Shown one piece after another: positions 12,375-23,404 of a stretch of DNA of 64,000 nt; the first letter of the stretch is position 1; the number at the start of each line of letters is the position of its first letter. The stretch is from NCBI RefSeq assembly GCF_048569485.1, contig NC_134355.1, forward strand, positions 660,019,215 to 660,083,214, read 5' to 3'. The stretch comes from Anomaloglossus baeobatrachus. Its lineage: Eukaryota > Chordata > Amphibia > Anura > Aromobatidae. The position numbers were made by a program, and so were the translations under genes. Below the pieces are notes generated by a model. The model did not search any database and was not told the DNA's origin. It was given only the letters and a program-made list of their open reading frames with translations.

Positions 12375-13159
12375 TGTCAGGGCCAGGTGGACGGGCAGAC
12401 CCATGAGGTGGATCCACTGGGCCGAACTCCTAGATGGTGGTAAGGGGTCCGGTAGCTGGAGCACTATAGGCAGCAGAACAGTCCGTGCATAGGAGTTTAA
12501 CGGAGAAGTCCCTGGGACCACGGAGTCACTGTAGGTAGTCCGGGTGACGTAGCTCAGGTTCGGAAGCTGAGAAGATGTCAGGCGGGGTCCGGAACCTTCG
12601 GAGCGAGATGACGGGTCACCGCAGGGATCCGAGATGGTACGGACTGTCAGGATGGCAGATGGACAGCGTTCGGGGTTCGGGATTCGGCAGGACCGGATGG
12701 CGAGGCAGGCACGGCTCTACAAGAGAGATAGGTGAGTATATCATATAGACACCAGGAGACCTGACTCCTAGCTTGGGAAACACGAAGATCAGGCCCCGCC
12801 CCCTTGGACATTAAACCCCTTTATACCCTGTACCTGTTTGCATCATTTCCTGTTAATGGACGCTGGCCCTTTAAGAAAGGGTCAATGACCGCGCGCGCGC
12901 CCTAATGCGCATGCGCGCGGCCCGAGTGCCAGAAGCCAGGGCAGGAAGCTGCGAGGAGGAAGCAGCAGGGCTGGGCTGGGGCTGAGAAGCCGACGGGCGC
13001 CGGGAGCGGGGACCAGGACGCCGGGGACGGGATGGCAATGGATGCAGGAGAGCGGGGAGCGGCGGTGACCGGACCAAGGAACCGGGAAGCGAGGCAGGGG
13101 AGCCGGGACGCGTGACAGGTGAGCCGGGGGACAGTGCAGGGGACCCGGGGAGCGTGACA
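12375..13159 (-). repeat. 5' LTR of chromovirus 1 with TATA box
   Basis: 785 bp. On the minus strand: TGTCACGCTCCCC start, TATAAAGGGG at 12825-12816, predicted RNA start near 12795, and a CTGACA end. Inverted ends are TGTCA/TGACA. The U3 half (toward 13159) is very GC-rich. Confidence 0.95.
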
Positions 13160-13565
13160 AGTACACATCGGGTATATAACCCGATGTGTACCCTGGCTAG
13201 GAGAGCAGGGAGCCAGCGCTAAGCGTGTGCGCTGGTAACCAAGGTAAATATCGGGTAATGGTTACCCGATATTTACCTTAGTTACCAAGTGCAGCATGGC
13301 TTCCACAGCGACGCGTGTCGTTATGATTGCTGCTGCGTCTGCTGTGTTTAACAGCTAAGCAGCGATTATAACAGCGACTTACTAGGTCGCTGTTGCGTCA
13401 CAGAAGATGGTTACATAACAGCGACGTCGTCGCTGTCGCTATGTGTGAAACCAGCTTAAGGCTATGTGCACACGTTGCTTTTTTTTCAGCGCGGAAAAAA
13501 ACGCACCCTCTGGCAGAGGAGAGAATTGTAAACAATGCTTTTTTGAGAAAAAGGCATCGAAAACG

Positions 13566-13610
13566 CATGCGTTTTTCATGCGTTTTTCATGCGTTTTTCA
13601 TGCGTTTTTT
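13566..13610. repeat. 11-bp microsatellite-like array, 4 copies
   Basis: The unit CATGCGTTTTT starts at 13566, 13577, 13588 and 13599. It lies near the left end of the MITE and probably arose by slippage. Confidence 0.9.
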
Positions 13611-13960
13611 TAGGTGCGTTTTTTAAGACTTGTCAGTGTTAATAAAGTTGGTTGAACACAGACCTTTCGAAAAAAAAACCTGTGATGTCATTTCCTTCTT
13701 CTCCACATTCTGTTTGGATAAATGGGAGGGCTTGGAATGGAAGGAGCACCATTTGAATTTTGGAAAAGTTGAAATAAACTTCGTGCACCATGTCACATTA
13801 GCAGAGCCCCTTGGGCACCTATACCTCAGAAAACCCCCACAAGTGACCCCATTTTGGAATCTGCACCCCTCAAAGATTTTATTCAGGAGTATATTAAGCA
13901 TTTTGAATCCACAGCTACTTCACCCAAAATGTTGCTGTAGCAACAATATTCTCACTTTTA

Positions 13961-14594
13961 GGCCCGTTTCACACGTCAGTGAAAAACACTGACGTTTTTC
14001 ACTGGCGTGTAAAACACGCACATGTCCCTCCGTGTGCCGTGAATCACGGCACACATGGGTTGTCTAAGTGCAATCCGGGCTCTGTTCTCCGTGGCCCGTG
14101 ATTGCACTTACAGATTAGCTCACCTGTGCCCGCTCCCGCTCTCCATGGTGCTGATCGCTCCCGCGGTGCAGCATCCGGCTGGCGCTGACCCCCGCAGCAG
14201 CTGCTTCCGGGTCGGCTGTGTCGCACATCATGAATATGCGCGACAATAATGAGCCGGCTCAGAAGCAGCAGGCTGCACGGGCTGCAGAGGACATCGCTGG
14301 ACGCCGGGTGAGTTAAAATGATTTTTATTTTAAAAGCACGTTTTTTTCTGGCACGTGTTTCACGGACCACACCACTGCGTGGTCCATGGAACATCAGTGA
14401 TGCCAGAAAAAAATGGACATGTCTCCGTGCGGCAATCACGCACACGCGGGTACGCCGCACAAGACACGTGCAGTGAAAAATCACTGACGTGTGAGCAGAC
14501 CCATTCATTATAATGGGTCTGCGTATGTCAGTGATTCTGGTACGTTTAAAAAAAAGCAGAAACGTACCAGAATCACTGACGTGTGAAAGAGGCC
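13961..14594. mobile_element. Short TIR element, 634 bp
   Basis: The ends GGCCCGTTTCACACGTCAGTGA and TCACTGACGTGTGAAAGAGGCC are inverted repeats of about 22 bp. It is flanked by TTA on the left (13958-13960) and TAA on the right (14595-14597). Internal short inverted repeats (for example GCCAGAAAAAAATG near 14402) are present but no open frame of note. Confidence 0.7.
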
Positions 14595-14597
14595 TAA

Positions 14598-14962
14598 GGC
14601 TGTGTGGCCATGATCCAGCGACACGGCGTCTAGTACACAGTGTCAGCCTTCCTGCAGAGATGTGAGTGTTGTCCACGGGAGAACGCAGCTGCCCATGCCC
14701 ACGATTTGGGTTCAGGATGCTGTGGACTTTAGCTCTATGCTACCTGCAGAGAACACTCTCGTCTCCGCAGCATAAATTGACATGCTGAGGCTCGGGAAGC
14801 TGCGCCACCGGTCAGTTTATGCTGCGGAGAAAAGAAGCACATTGGGCATGGGATCTCCAAAAATCCTTCCACTGTGCTTCTACTGCACAACGCAGCGTTA
14901 TGGACGCAGGGAAAACACTTAGCGTCCATAACGCTGCAAACCCTGATTGTGGGCACACAACC
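14598..14962. mobile_element. 365-bp MITE, copy 1
   Basis: The ends GGCTGTGTGGCCATGATCC and its imperfect inverse ending GGGCACACAACC are flanked by TAA on both sides (14595-14597 and 14963-14965). It is homologous over its length to 23405-23769, which is also exactly 365 bp. Shared blocks include CTCCGCAGCATAAATTGACATGCTG and GGAGAAAAGAAGCAC. Confidence 0.8.
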
Positions 14963-15014
14963 TAAAAAGCATCAATGGATGAATGGATGTCAAATATATA
15001 TAACGTCCCACCCC

Positions 15015-16290
15015 CGCCTGCATATTCTAAGCTGGCACCTTTAGTACCTTTCATGTGGCACTAAAGGGTGCCTAGCTTAGTATTTATCCAATAAAAAAAA
15101 AAAAAATGAAAAAAATGGCGTGGGGTCCCCCCTATTTTTGATAGCCAGTCAGGGTAAAGCAGACAGCTGTAGCCTGCAAACCACAGCTGGCAGCTTCATC
15201 TTGGCTGGTGATCAATTTGGAGGGCTCCCCAGGCTTTTTTTTTTTATTTATAAATAAAGAATTAAAAAAAAAATAACGTGGGGTCCCCCCAAATTAGATC
15301 ACCAGCCAAGGTGAAGCTGACAGCTGGGGTCTGGTATTCTCAGGGTGGGAAGAGCCATGGTTATTGGACTCTTCCCAGCCTAAAAATAGCAGGCCGCAGC
15401 CGCCCCAGAAGTGGCGCATCCATTAGATGCGCCAATCCTGGCGCTTCGCCCCAACTCATCCCGCGCCCTGGTGCGTTGGCAAACGGGGTAATAAATGGGG
15501 TTGATACCAGATGTGTAATGTCACCTGGCATCAAGCCCAGCAATTAGTGATGTCACGGCGTCTATTAGATACCCGACATAACTAATTGACAGTTAACAAA
15601 AGCCAAAAAAAATGACAAAAAATTTTTTATTAGAAAAAACACTCCCCAAATCATTCCCTTGTTCTCCAATTTAATCAAAAAATTTGAAAAAAATGGGTCC
15701 GCAGAAATCCATTTGGACGTCCCACGTCGCCTCTGGACCTTCTAGAATATGGGGGCACGTTCAGGGAACGTATCCCCCATTTTCTAGGAGGGCAGACCCT
15801 CCATTTGAGGAGAGTGGGTGCCAAAAATCTGCACCCACTCTCCCCGGGTCACAGCTGCAGAGTGCCGAGCAGTCAGCACAGCTCACACTGAACACAGTGC
15901 TGGCTGTCAGCTGCTCTGCTCATGTGACCGGCCGGCGTCTGCTGTGAAGGAGGAGGAGGCCGCGGGGGATCAGCGCTGCGACCGGACAGGTAAGGGGGAA
16001 TACCGGGGGAATAGGGGGTGACCGGGCAGGGCCTGGGGGGCATTTTTCTGTCGCATGTGTTATTGCACATGCGACAGAAATCATAGGAGCAGAGCGGCCG
16101 GTGCGCTACTGTGCGCGCGGCCATGTTGTATTTTCGGGAGGGGGGTCGGGGGTCGGGGCGGGCACTTTGGAGACACCGAGGGCTTTCCTGAACTTTGCCA
16201 GGAAGTGAGGTCAACAGGAAACCTCTTGACCTCACTTCCAGGTAAATGCCTGCGTTCTGGCATGCCGACAAAGCCCGCGGACCGCAACAA
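15015..16290 (+). mobile_element. hAT-like MITE module copy C (termini not located)
   Basis: It contains the diagnostic order of this module: GTGGGGTCCCCCCTATTTTTGAT-like blocks (15120 and 15280), hairpin 1 (15412-15434), GGTGCGTTGGCAA, GGTAATAA, hairpin 2 (15503-15532), hairpin 3 (15541-15588), an A-rich tract with TTTTTTATTAG, then a GC-rich tail containing GACCGGACAGGTAAG. A separate inverted repeat (TTTCTGTCGCATGTG/CACATGCGACAGAAA) is at 16046-16080, and another (GAAGTGAGGTCAA/TTGACCTCACTTC) at about 16202-16240. No coding potential. Confidence 0.6.
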
Positions 16291-17161
16291 AAAAGCAGCT
16301 CACTGCGGTGTAGCTGCGTTCTACCCACATCATTGATTTAATGGGGGAGAGAACGCAGCCACACCGCACAAAAGAAGTGACATGCTGCTTTTCTTTCCGC
16401 ACCGATTTTTGGCATCCAAAACGCTGCGTTTAGAAACGCAGCGTGTGCACTGATTTTTCGGCTTTCTCATACACTTTGCTGGGAAAGCTGAAAGCATGCA
16501 ATTTGCCACTGAAACGCTGCGGTTCTAAACGCAGAGTTTCCGCGGTAAAAAACGCAACGTGTGCACACAGCCTTAGTCATACTGGGAAGTCAATGTACAC
16601 AAGACAAAGAGATAAGATAGGAGGAACAGGCTGGGAGGAGGTAAACAGACACAGGTAGTGGATCAGAGGAATGAGGTAGGACAGATCAGGAACTCACCAG
16701 AGCCAGCTACACACACCAAAGGCAGAATATAACTGACAAGGCTAAAAGGGAGGAGTGGCCAGATATAGCATCCTGGGAATAGAGGCAGTGGGAAGTTAAC
16801 CCTTGACTTGACCAGGCCAGTGCTAGAACACTGCCAAAGCAGATGCCGACCTGGATCATGTCAGGAGAGAATCTGTGGTCTTGAAGTTTTTCCATTTGAA
16901 CACAATCTGTCTGACAGTGGATTGGTGGAGCCCAAACTCATTACAGATGATTTATAACCCTTTTCCAGGCAGATGAGCATAAAGCAACTCTTCTTCTGTC
17001 ATTCTCAGAAAATTCCCTCACTCATTCCATGATACACTTCCACAAAGATGTTGAGATCATAATTTGTTAGTTCCTTGTTATTTAACAGGTCACCCACTCA
17101 CATTTGATTGTCATCCCATTGATTAAAAATACTGAACTCTAATTTCATATTTAATTTCACT

Positions 17162-17705
17162 AAAGAAGGTGGCGCTGCTATCAGAGCTGTATAATTGGTG
17201 CAAATATGGAGGGCAAAAAGGAGCTCAAACTCACCTGTAATCTCTCAGCCACTGGCTATATATCAGTCAAGAGAAAAGGAAGAAAATAAGCAAAAGAATT
17301 TGGTTTACAAAAGGAAAGGTCACTAATTATTAGCTAATAATGGGCAAACTTGGTTCCCAATATGGTGCCCTTGTTTTCACCTAAGAACAACTACACAGGA
17401 AAAAAACTAGATTAATGTTCTGTTTACAACCCCTCTTGGACCCTCTAAATGACTTGAGAGACTGCATAAAGATTATATTATTTACCCTCATTTAAAAATT
17501 AGTGGATTTGAGAAGAAGTACACCAACCTCCTCAATTGCACACCAAAGGATTCACGATGGAGGCTGATGAACATAATTGGATATTTAGGGACCCAAACTG
17601 TGGACTTTTGTGAATCTAGGTATTTTGGATGGTGACCCTATCTTACAGATTGCCTATTTTTGGAGGATGAATTTCATTAAAAGAATCATTCATACATTAT
17701 TGCAG
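17162..17705 (+). other. Probable intron 7 sequence of the upstream CYP2 gene
   Basis: No repeat family or coding exon is recognised here. It ends in a good acceptor (TTATTGCAG at 17697-17705). No earlier CYP2 exon is visible anywhere in 1-17705, so this intron, with all the nested elements, is at least 17.7 kb long unless the gene is a truncated 3' fragment. Confidence 0.4.
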
Positions 17706-18140
17706 GGAACTCACATAATGCCATCAATGACGTCTGTCCTACGAGATGACAAGTACTTCAAGAAACCTGATGAGTTTTACCCGCAACATTTTCTGGACTC
17801 CGATGGAAACTTTGTCAAAAACGAGGCCTTTATTCCATTTTCAGCTGGTGAGTAACATCAAAGTAAAGACGGTGGACCCCTCAACCACCTCAGGGACTTT
17901 GTGCCCCCAGACTCCTTTATAGACTAACATTATGTTGTTTTCTATCTGCTCCTGTTTGCAGGGAAGAGAAGTTGTGCCGGTGAGAGTTTGGTTAAAGTTG
18001 AGCTTTTCCTTGTCTTTACAAAGCTCCTCCAGAACTTCACATTCACTGCTCCTCCAGGTGTAAAGTTGGATCTCACTGCTACTGTTGGCTTCAGCTCACA
18101 CCCCAAAAAACATGAGATCTGTGCAATATCAAGAAATTAA
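17706..18140 (+). CDS. Cytochrome P450 family 2, last two coding exons
   Basis: Exon 8 is 17706-17847 (142 nt, the usual length for CYP2 exon 8) and exon 9 is 17962-18140, ending in TAA. Acceptors TTGCAG and donor GTGAGT fit GT-AG splicing with a phase-1 junction. The joined reading contains the PF-domain and haem-binding motif FSAGKRSCAGE, in which the Cys is the axial haem ligand, preceded by the CYP2-typical LRDDKYFKKPDEFYPQHFLD. CYP2 enzymes are ER-membrane monooxygenases that oxidise lipophilic substrates with electrons from P450 reductase. Upstream exons are not in the window, so the subfamily cannot be set. No stop or frameshift interrupts these exons, so they may belong to a working gene. 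Confidence 0.92.
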
Positions 18141-18184
18141 TGGACACCTTACACTTTGACCCATTTTCAAGGGGTTGTCCCACT

Positions 18185-18190
18185 AATAAA
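18185..18190 (+). terminator. Polyadenylation signal of the CYP2 gene
   Basis: AATAAA lies 45 nt after the stop codon of the last exon, a plausible end of a short 3' UTR. Confidence 0.55.
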
Positions 18191-18625
18191 GGAGATTTTA
18201 AATTTTATGGCTAGAGTGAAGAAATGTCATACAGTATATGAACATGTTCAAGTTACTACTAATATACCCTGATATTCTATGCTATTTTCAATATTGATCA
18301 AGTTGCATCAGTCTTAATTGGTATCGTACCATCCACACTGTGGCCCTCTTAATGAGATGTCTGCACATGGAGAAGCAGTTGACCATACACATCATTAAGC
18401 ATCCTCCGCTCCACATATAGTGTACTTTAGTGGAGGATCCTGAATGACATGAATAGTCACCCACATCTCTAAATGCTTACAGCCATCATACCGACCAGAC
18501 TGCTATTTGGATGGCACAGAAAGCTTACCAATCAAAAAGGCATGACTTAAAGTGCTCATGCCCAGATTGTAAAATATATATGCGCAAAAAGTTTTGCACA
18601 AAAGAGAAAACACAGTTCAGGAGTC
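18191..18625. other. Unique-looking sequence downstream of CYP2
   Basis: No open frame, repeat terminus or RNA gene is recognised. It is probably 3' flanking DNA of the P450 gene. Confidence 0.4.
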
Positions 18626-18628
18626 TTA

Positions 18629-19188
18629 AGGCCGCTTTACACACTACGATATATCTTACCATATGTTGTCGGGGTCACGTCGTAAGTGACGCACATCCGG
18701 CACCGCTTGATATATCGTAGCGTGTGACAGCTACGAGCGACGGTGAACGAGCAAAAATACTCACCTTATCGTTGCTCGTTGACACGTCGCTCATTTTCTA
18801 AAAATTGAACGTCCTTCTGTGGTCCGATTGTTCATCGTTCCCGGGGCAGCACACATCGCTCCGTGTGACACCCCGGGAACGATGAACACAGGTTACCTGC
18901 GTCCCGTCGGCAATGCAGAAGGAAAGAGGTGGGCGGGATGTTTATGTCCCACTCATCTTTTCCCCTCCGCTACTATTGGCCAGCCGCTGTGTGACGTCGC
19001 TGTGACGCTGAACGTTCCTCCCCCTTCAGGAAATGGATGTTCGCCGTCCACAGCGAGGTCGTTCGGGAGGTAAGTACGTGTGACGGGGGGTTACAGCATT
19101 GTGCGACACGGGCAACAAATTGCCCGAGCCGCACAAACGATGGGGGCGGGTGCGATCACACGACAAATTGCAACGTGTAAAGCAGCCT
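18629..19188. mobile_element. PIF/Harbinger-like MITE, 560 bp
   Basis: The ends AGGCCGCTTTACACAC and GTGTAAAGCAGCCT are flanked by TTA (18626-18628 and 19189-19191). The interior carries ACATCGCTCCGTGTGAC and GGTGGGCGGGATG blocks also found in 22820-23401 and 53817-54409, so the three are one family in different degrees of divergence. Confidence 0.87.
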
Positions 19189-19191
19189 TTA

Positions 19192-19460
19192 GGATTGAAT
19201 TGGATGTTGGTACCCCAGGTGTTTTTCGAGTATGCATTATATATAATTGGGGCAATGAAAAGATAATTGAGATAAAATGGGGGAACAGATAGATATTTTG
19301 TATTCTGGAGTATGAGTTGAAAGGGAGAGAAACAGACTATTTTCTGGTCCTGTATTGCTTATATTGTGTGGTGGTGGGATTTAGGGGTCTGTATATACAG
19401 AGGGTGAAAGAAATATTGAACCAAAGTATACACTGATGGCATTGGTTACAGAATTTAGAC
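19192..19460. other. Spacer, nothing recognised
   Basis: Short AT-rich spacer between two MITEs without recognisable features. Confidence 0.4.
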
Positions 19461-19463
19461 TTA

Positions 19464-20435
19464 AGGTACTGTCACACTAAGCAACTTACCAGCGATCCCA
19501 ACAACGATAGGGATCGCTGGTAAGTTGCTAGGAGGTTGCTGGTGAGATGTCACACTAAGCGACGCTCCAGCGATCCCACCAGCAACCTGACCTGGCAGGG
19601 ATCGCTGGAGCGTGGCTACACGAGTTGCTGGTGAGCTCACCAGCAACCAGTGACAAGCCCCCAGCGCCGCGTGGAAGATGCTGCACTTGGTAACTAAGGT
19701 AAATATCGGGTAACCAACCCGATATTTACCTTGGTTACCACCACACGGAGCTACACGTGCAGAGAGCAGGGAGCAGCGCACACTGAGCGCTGGCTCCTTG
19801 CTCTCCTAGTTACAGCACACATGGGGTTAATTTCCCGATGTGTGCTGTAGCTACATGTGCACAGAGCAGGGAGCAGCGCACACTGCTTAGCGCTGGCTCC
19901 TTGCTCTCCTAGTTACAGCACACATCGGGTTAATTTCCCGATGTGTGCTGCAGCTACATGTGCACAGAGCAGGGAGCAGCGCACACTGCTTAGCGCTGGC
20001 TCCTTGCTCTCCTAGTTACAGCACACATGGGGTTAATTAACCCGATGTGTGTTGCAGCTAAATGTGCACACAGCAGGAGCCGGCACTGACAGTGAGAGCG
20101 GCGGAGGCTGGTATCAAAGGTAAATATCGGGTAACCAAGGACAGGGCTTCTTGGTTACCCGATGTTTACATTGGTTACCAGACTCCGCAGAAGCCGGCTC
20201 CTGCTGCCTGCACATTTAGTTGTTGCTGTCTCGCTGTCACACACAGCGATCTGTGCTTCACAGCAGGACAGCAACAACTAAAAAATGGCCCAGGACATTC
20301 AGCAACAACCAACGACCTCACAGCAGGGGCCAGGGTGTTGCTGGATGTCACACACAGCAACATCGCTAGCAACGTCACAAAAGTTGTTCGTTAGCAGCGA
20401 TGTTGCTAGCGATGTTGCTTAGTGTGACGGGGCCT
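19464..20435. mobile_element. PIF/Harbinger-like MITE, 972 bp, with internal tandem copies
   Basis: The ends AGGTACTGTCACACTAAGCAAC and GTTGCTTAGTGTGACGGGGCCT are flanked by TTA (19461-19463 and 20436-20438). Its inner part is three near-identical ~100-103-bp units (GAGCAGCGCACACT at 19771, 19871 and 19974), each with a ATCGGGTTAA/TTAACCCGAT type palindrome. The GGTAACCAAGGTAAATATCGGG modules are shared with the MITE at 6860-13456. Confidence 0.87.
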
Positions 20436-20452
20436 TTACTAAATAACTGAAG

Positions 20453-20743
20453 GTTCCAGTGACCCCTGCTGGGGCAATAATCCAGAAATGGAAAGAACAT
20501 AATTACACCATAAAGTGGCCACGACCAGGTGCTCTCCACAAGATTTCAGACAAAGGAGTTTAAACAATTATCAGAAGAGTTGGCCAAGAGTCAAAAACCC
20601 CCTTTGGAGAGCTACAGAAAGACCTGGAATCAGGAGGTACAATTGTTTCAAAGTAAACAAGTAATGCACTCATCCTCCATGGCCTGATTACATGCTCACC
20701 ACACAAGACTCCATTGCTGAACAAAAAGCAGGTCCAACTGCAT
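20453..20743 (+). pseudogene. Tc1-like transposase fragment, N-terminal part
   Basis: The plus strand reads with a frame change and stops as IQKWKEHNYTIKWPRPGAL, then a degenerate IIRRVGQESKTPFGELQKD block and LESGGTIVSK. These match the paired-like DNA-binding half of Tc1 transposases (the second helix-turn-helix and its PRPGAPRKIS linker). No catalytic DDE part follows; the fragment is cut by the TTAA-flanked element at 20744. It is dead. Confidence 0.7.
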
Positions 20744-21135
20744 TTAACCCCTTCACCCCGAGCCTGTTTTCACCTTCATGACCAGGCCAATTTTGCAATT
20801 CTGACCAGCGTCACTTTATGATGTAATAACACTGGAACGCTTCATCAGATCCAATTGATCCAATTGATTCTAAGACAGTTTTTTTCATGACATATTCATG
20901 ATAGGGGAAAATTTAGAATTATTTTTTTTGCATTCAGTTTTGAAAATATCAGAAATTTGGTGACAATTTTGCAATTTTCAAACTTTAAATTTGTATGCTC
21001 ATAAACCAGATCCATTATGTCATTCAAAATAGTTAATAAATAACATTTCCCACTTGTCTACTTTACATCAGCACAATTTTTGAAACATCATTTTTTTTGT
21101 TAGGAAGTTAGAAGGGTTCAAAATTTATCACAGAC

Positions 21136-21763
21136 AACGGGGTAGAGTGTTTCTCTTGCTCCATGGGCCCGTGGCTTGGAGCTGGAGGCTCGCCAAGGTT
21201 CCGGATAGCAACTGAGGACCACTTAACTAGAAAAACTTTCACGGGCATCGGTGGTGACTGCCAGGATCAGCTGGAGCCCATCGTGGCAGAGATGGGTACT
21301 CTGGGGCAGCGCCTGAACTACTTGTGAGTAAAAGACCTAGAACCGCAGCCACTGCCTCTGCCTCTTATTTGCCGGCGCCATCAACCAGCGCTGCGGCGCC
21401 CACAGGAACTACCACCACCCCTGTCCCTTCCTCCATCATCTACCCCGGGGTAATCCCACTCTGCCTGTGGGGAGCGACACCATCCCTGCGACCTTCACCA
21501 TCAGCCCCGGAAAGCAGCATCCGCAGCGGCGGCTCATCCCTGGCTGCATATCACAGGTGGCGTCATGATCTAAAAAAGACTTTCCTCACCGTCAGTACCA
21601 CTCCTATCCTCCATCCTTTCTCCCGTCCATTGCCGTCCCTTCTGAACGCCTTGGGGTCATGAAACCGGTCCAGGCCAGTCCTTGACGAAGCAGAGGATCT
21701 GCACCCGTGGCCCGGCGACGAGTCAGTTGAAAAACCCTCGACCCCAAGGTGTTACAGTGACAC
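21136..21763 (+). mobile_element. LTR remnant
   Basis: GC-rich island in AT-rich DNA ending GACCCCAAGGTGTTACA. It has the GTGGCGTCATGATCTA block seen in the LTR group near other ...GTAACA/GTTACA ends, such as 31181-32231. The other end is not clear and no duplication was found, so it is probably truncated. The open frame at 21324-21662 looks incidental. Confidence 0.4.
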
Positions 21764-22819
21764 AGTGAAAGTAAACGAGCGCCAGGTCTGTCACAAAATT
21801 TTATACTATTAGGCGGTGAACAAAAAATAATTACATTTTTACCACTAAAATGTTGTTTTTAAAGACATTTCCAATTTTCACATGTGGAATAGATAAAAAA
21901 GGCTCCATAAAGTGTTACTCAATGTCTCCTGAACATGGCAATACCACACATGTGACTGTACAATACTGTTGGCAGCACCACAGGGCTCAGGAGGTAAGGA
22001 GCGCCATTTGACTTTTGAATCATACATTTTCCTAGAATAGTTTGTGGACTTCATTTGCAGAGCCTCTATGTGCCAGAAGAGAAGAACTCCCCTTTGGGAA
22101 TCCCTCTATGCGTGTAATGACATTTTAGTCTCATTTTAGTGCCCGTACATTGTGCCCAGCTCATGCTTCTGTAAGCCTGCACCCCGTACATTGCGGGCTC
22201 TCCTCACTACAACAATGCCAGACATGTTGATGCTAACTGTGGTTTAGGCACATTGTGGGGCTCAGAAGAAAGGGGCGCATTTGGATTTGGGATTGAAGAT
22301 TTTGCTGGATTTCTTTTTTTGAGGGATGGAGCCATAGCATTTTTCAAGAGCCTTTGTGCTACCAGTAACGTGGAAGCCCCCTATATTTCCGTTAACTGAT
22401 GACGGCCCTGAGTGAGGACTTTTGTTTTTGTGGGTTGAGTTGAATGCTATTTGGTGGTGATTTTGGTACAGAACATTTTGGATCAGTTCACATTTATCCT
22501 GTGCTCTATGTTGAGCACTTACATCGGGGTTTCCATCTACATCTCCGAAATACATGATTCAGGTGAAATCTGCAACAGATCCATGCACTAATGAGGCAGC
22601 AAAGTTACTCTGGAATCTGTTTGGCCTCTGTTCAGTGGTGTCCGTCTTTTCAAAGATGAACCAAACTGTTGATGACCGCACTTTTGTGCACGCCTAACAA
22701 GAGTCATAAAAAGATGGATACCACTGGACCACAGGCCAGACATGAGGTCAAAGTAACTCCCTCATTACAGTGAATTTTCCGTTGGGAATTTTGTCCTAAT
22801 CACCTTTTTCTTAAATTTA

Positions 22820-23401
22820 GGCGGGCTTTGCACGTTGCGACATCGCAAGCCGATGCTGCGATGTCGCACGCGATAGTCCCCGCCCCCGTCGCAGGTACGA
22901 TATCGTGTGATAGCTGGCGTAGCGAAAATTATCGCTACACCAGCTTCACATGCACTCAGCTGCCCTGCGACCGTCGCTCTGGCTGGCGACCCGCCTCCTT
23001 CCTAAGGGGGCGGGTCGTGCGGCGTCATAGCGACGTCACACGGCAGGCGGCCAATAGCGGCGGAGGGGCGGAGATGAGCAGGATGTAAACATCCCGCCCA
23101 CCTCCTTCCTTCCGCATTGTGGCCGGCGGCAGGTAAGGAGATGTTCCTCGCTCCTGTGACTTCATACACAGCGATGTGTGGTGCCGCAGGAGCAAGGAAC
23201 AACATCGTACCTGTCGCTGCACCGACATTATGGAAATGTCGGAGGCTGCAACGATGATACAATAACGACGCTTTGGCGCTCGTTCATCGTATCATCTAGG
23301 ATTTACACACTACGACATCGCAAGTGACGCCGGATGTGCGTCACTTTCGATTTGACCCCACCGACATCGCACCTGCGATGTCGTAGTGTGCAAAGCCGCC
23401 C
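22820..23401. mobile_element. PIF/Harbinger-like MITE, 582 bp
   Basis: The ends GGCGGGCTTTGCACG and GTGTGCAAAGCCGCCC are flanked by TTA (22817-22819 and 23402-23404). It contains the ACATCCCGCCCACCTCCTTCC and GATGTGTGGTGCCGCAGGAGC blocks shared, in inverse, with 53817-54409. Confidence 0.87.
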
Positions 23402-23404
23402 TTA

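Larger units (their letters stand above)
7383..13159 (-). mobile_element. Chromovirus (Ty3/gypsy with chromodomain), nearly whole
   Basis: A complete LTR element on the minus strand: LTRs 7383-8167 and 12375-13159 (785 bp each, TGTCA...TGACA), flanked by the 5-bp duplication AGTAC (7378-7382 and 13160-13164). Order on the minus strand is 5' LTR, primer site, gag, protease, reverse transcriptase, RNase H, integrase, chromodomain, polypurine tract, 3' LTR. I count about five mismatches between the LTRs, under 1%, so the insertion is young, probably a few million years at usual vertebrate rates. It is broken, with about one break. It sits inside a Harbinger-like MITE. Confidence 0.95.
6860..13456. 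mobile_element. PIF/Harbinger-like MITE split by the chromovirus
   Basis: The ends AGGTGGTGTCACACAC and GTGTGAAACCAGCT are inverted repeats flanked by TAA (6857-6859 and 13457-13459), the TWA target typical of PIF/Harbinger. Without the retroelement it is about 815 bp. Inside are short palindromes of the type GGTAACCAAGG/CCTTGGTTACC and ATCGGGTTA/TAACCCGAT, shared with the MITE at 19464-20435. No transposase gene is present. Confidence 0.8.
13460..16572. mobile_element. TWA-flanked MITE, expanded by later insertions
   Basis: The left end GGCTATGTGCACACGTTGC and right end GCAACGTGTGCACACAGCC are 19-bp inverted repeats with one mismatch. The left end abuts the TAA that also flanks the previous MITE (13457-13459); the right end is followed by TTA (16573-16575). 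The interior holds at least three other repeats (13961-14594, 14598-14962 and about 15015-16290) plus, at about 13700-13955, a decayed repeat that reads CCCATTTTGGAATCTGCACCCCTC. No genes are seen. Confidence 0.6.
6587..16863. mobile_element. LTR-like unit (probable solo LTR) split by nested MITEs
   Basis: It starts TGTCACGGTGTACTACTGAG, ends CTGGATCATGTCA, and is flanked by GGAG on both sides (6583-6586 and 16864-16867; a 5-bp AGGAG reading is also possible). Removing the nested insertions leaves about 0.57 kb (6587-6859 plus about 16573-16863). There is no coding sequence in these parts. The family is not recognised; the TG...CA ends and short duplication favour an LTR. Confidence 0.5.
5709..17161 (-). 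mobile_element. Tc1-like transposon (minus strand), broken and split by a 10-kb nest
   Basis: The left end CACAATGGTGCTAAAAAGTTTGTGAA is a Tc1-type terminus. 5709-6586 reads on the minus strand as the 3' part of a Tc1-like transposase. 16868-17161 continues it with the N-terminal coding part (CCAATCCACTGTCAGACAG on the minus strand) and 5' leader. The two halves were separated by insertion of 6587-16863 with a GGAG duplication. The coding part is full of stops and frameshifts, an internal TA-rich expansion (about 6465-6545) repeats GACAATAGACAATATATGCC twice, and the 5' terminal repeat beyond 17161 is missing. It is an inactive transposon lying in the CYP2 intron. Confidence 0.75.

Noticed and set aside
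13160-13164. Chromovirus 1 as two unrelated LTR fragments
   Set aside because: The AGTAC duplication, equal LTR lengths and continuous gag-pol order show one insertion.
15873-16336. GC-rich open frames near 16 kb
   Set aside because: GC-rich tail of a MITE module; low stop frequency is due to composition.
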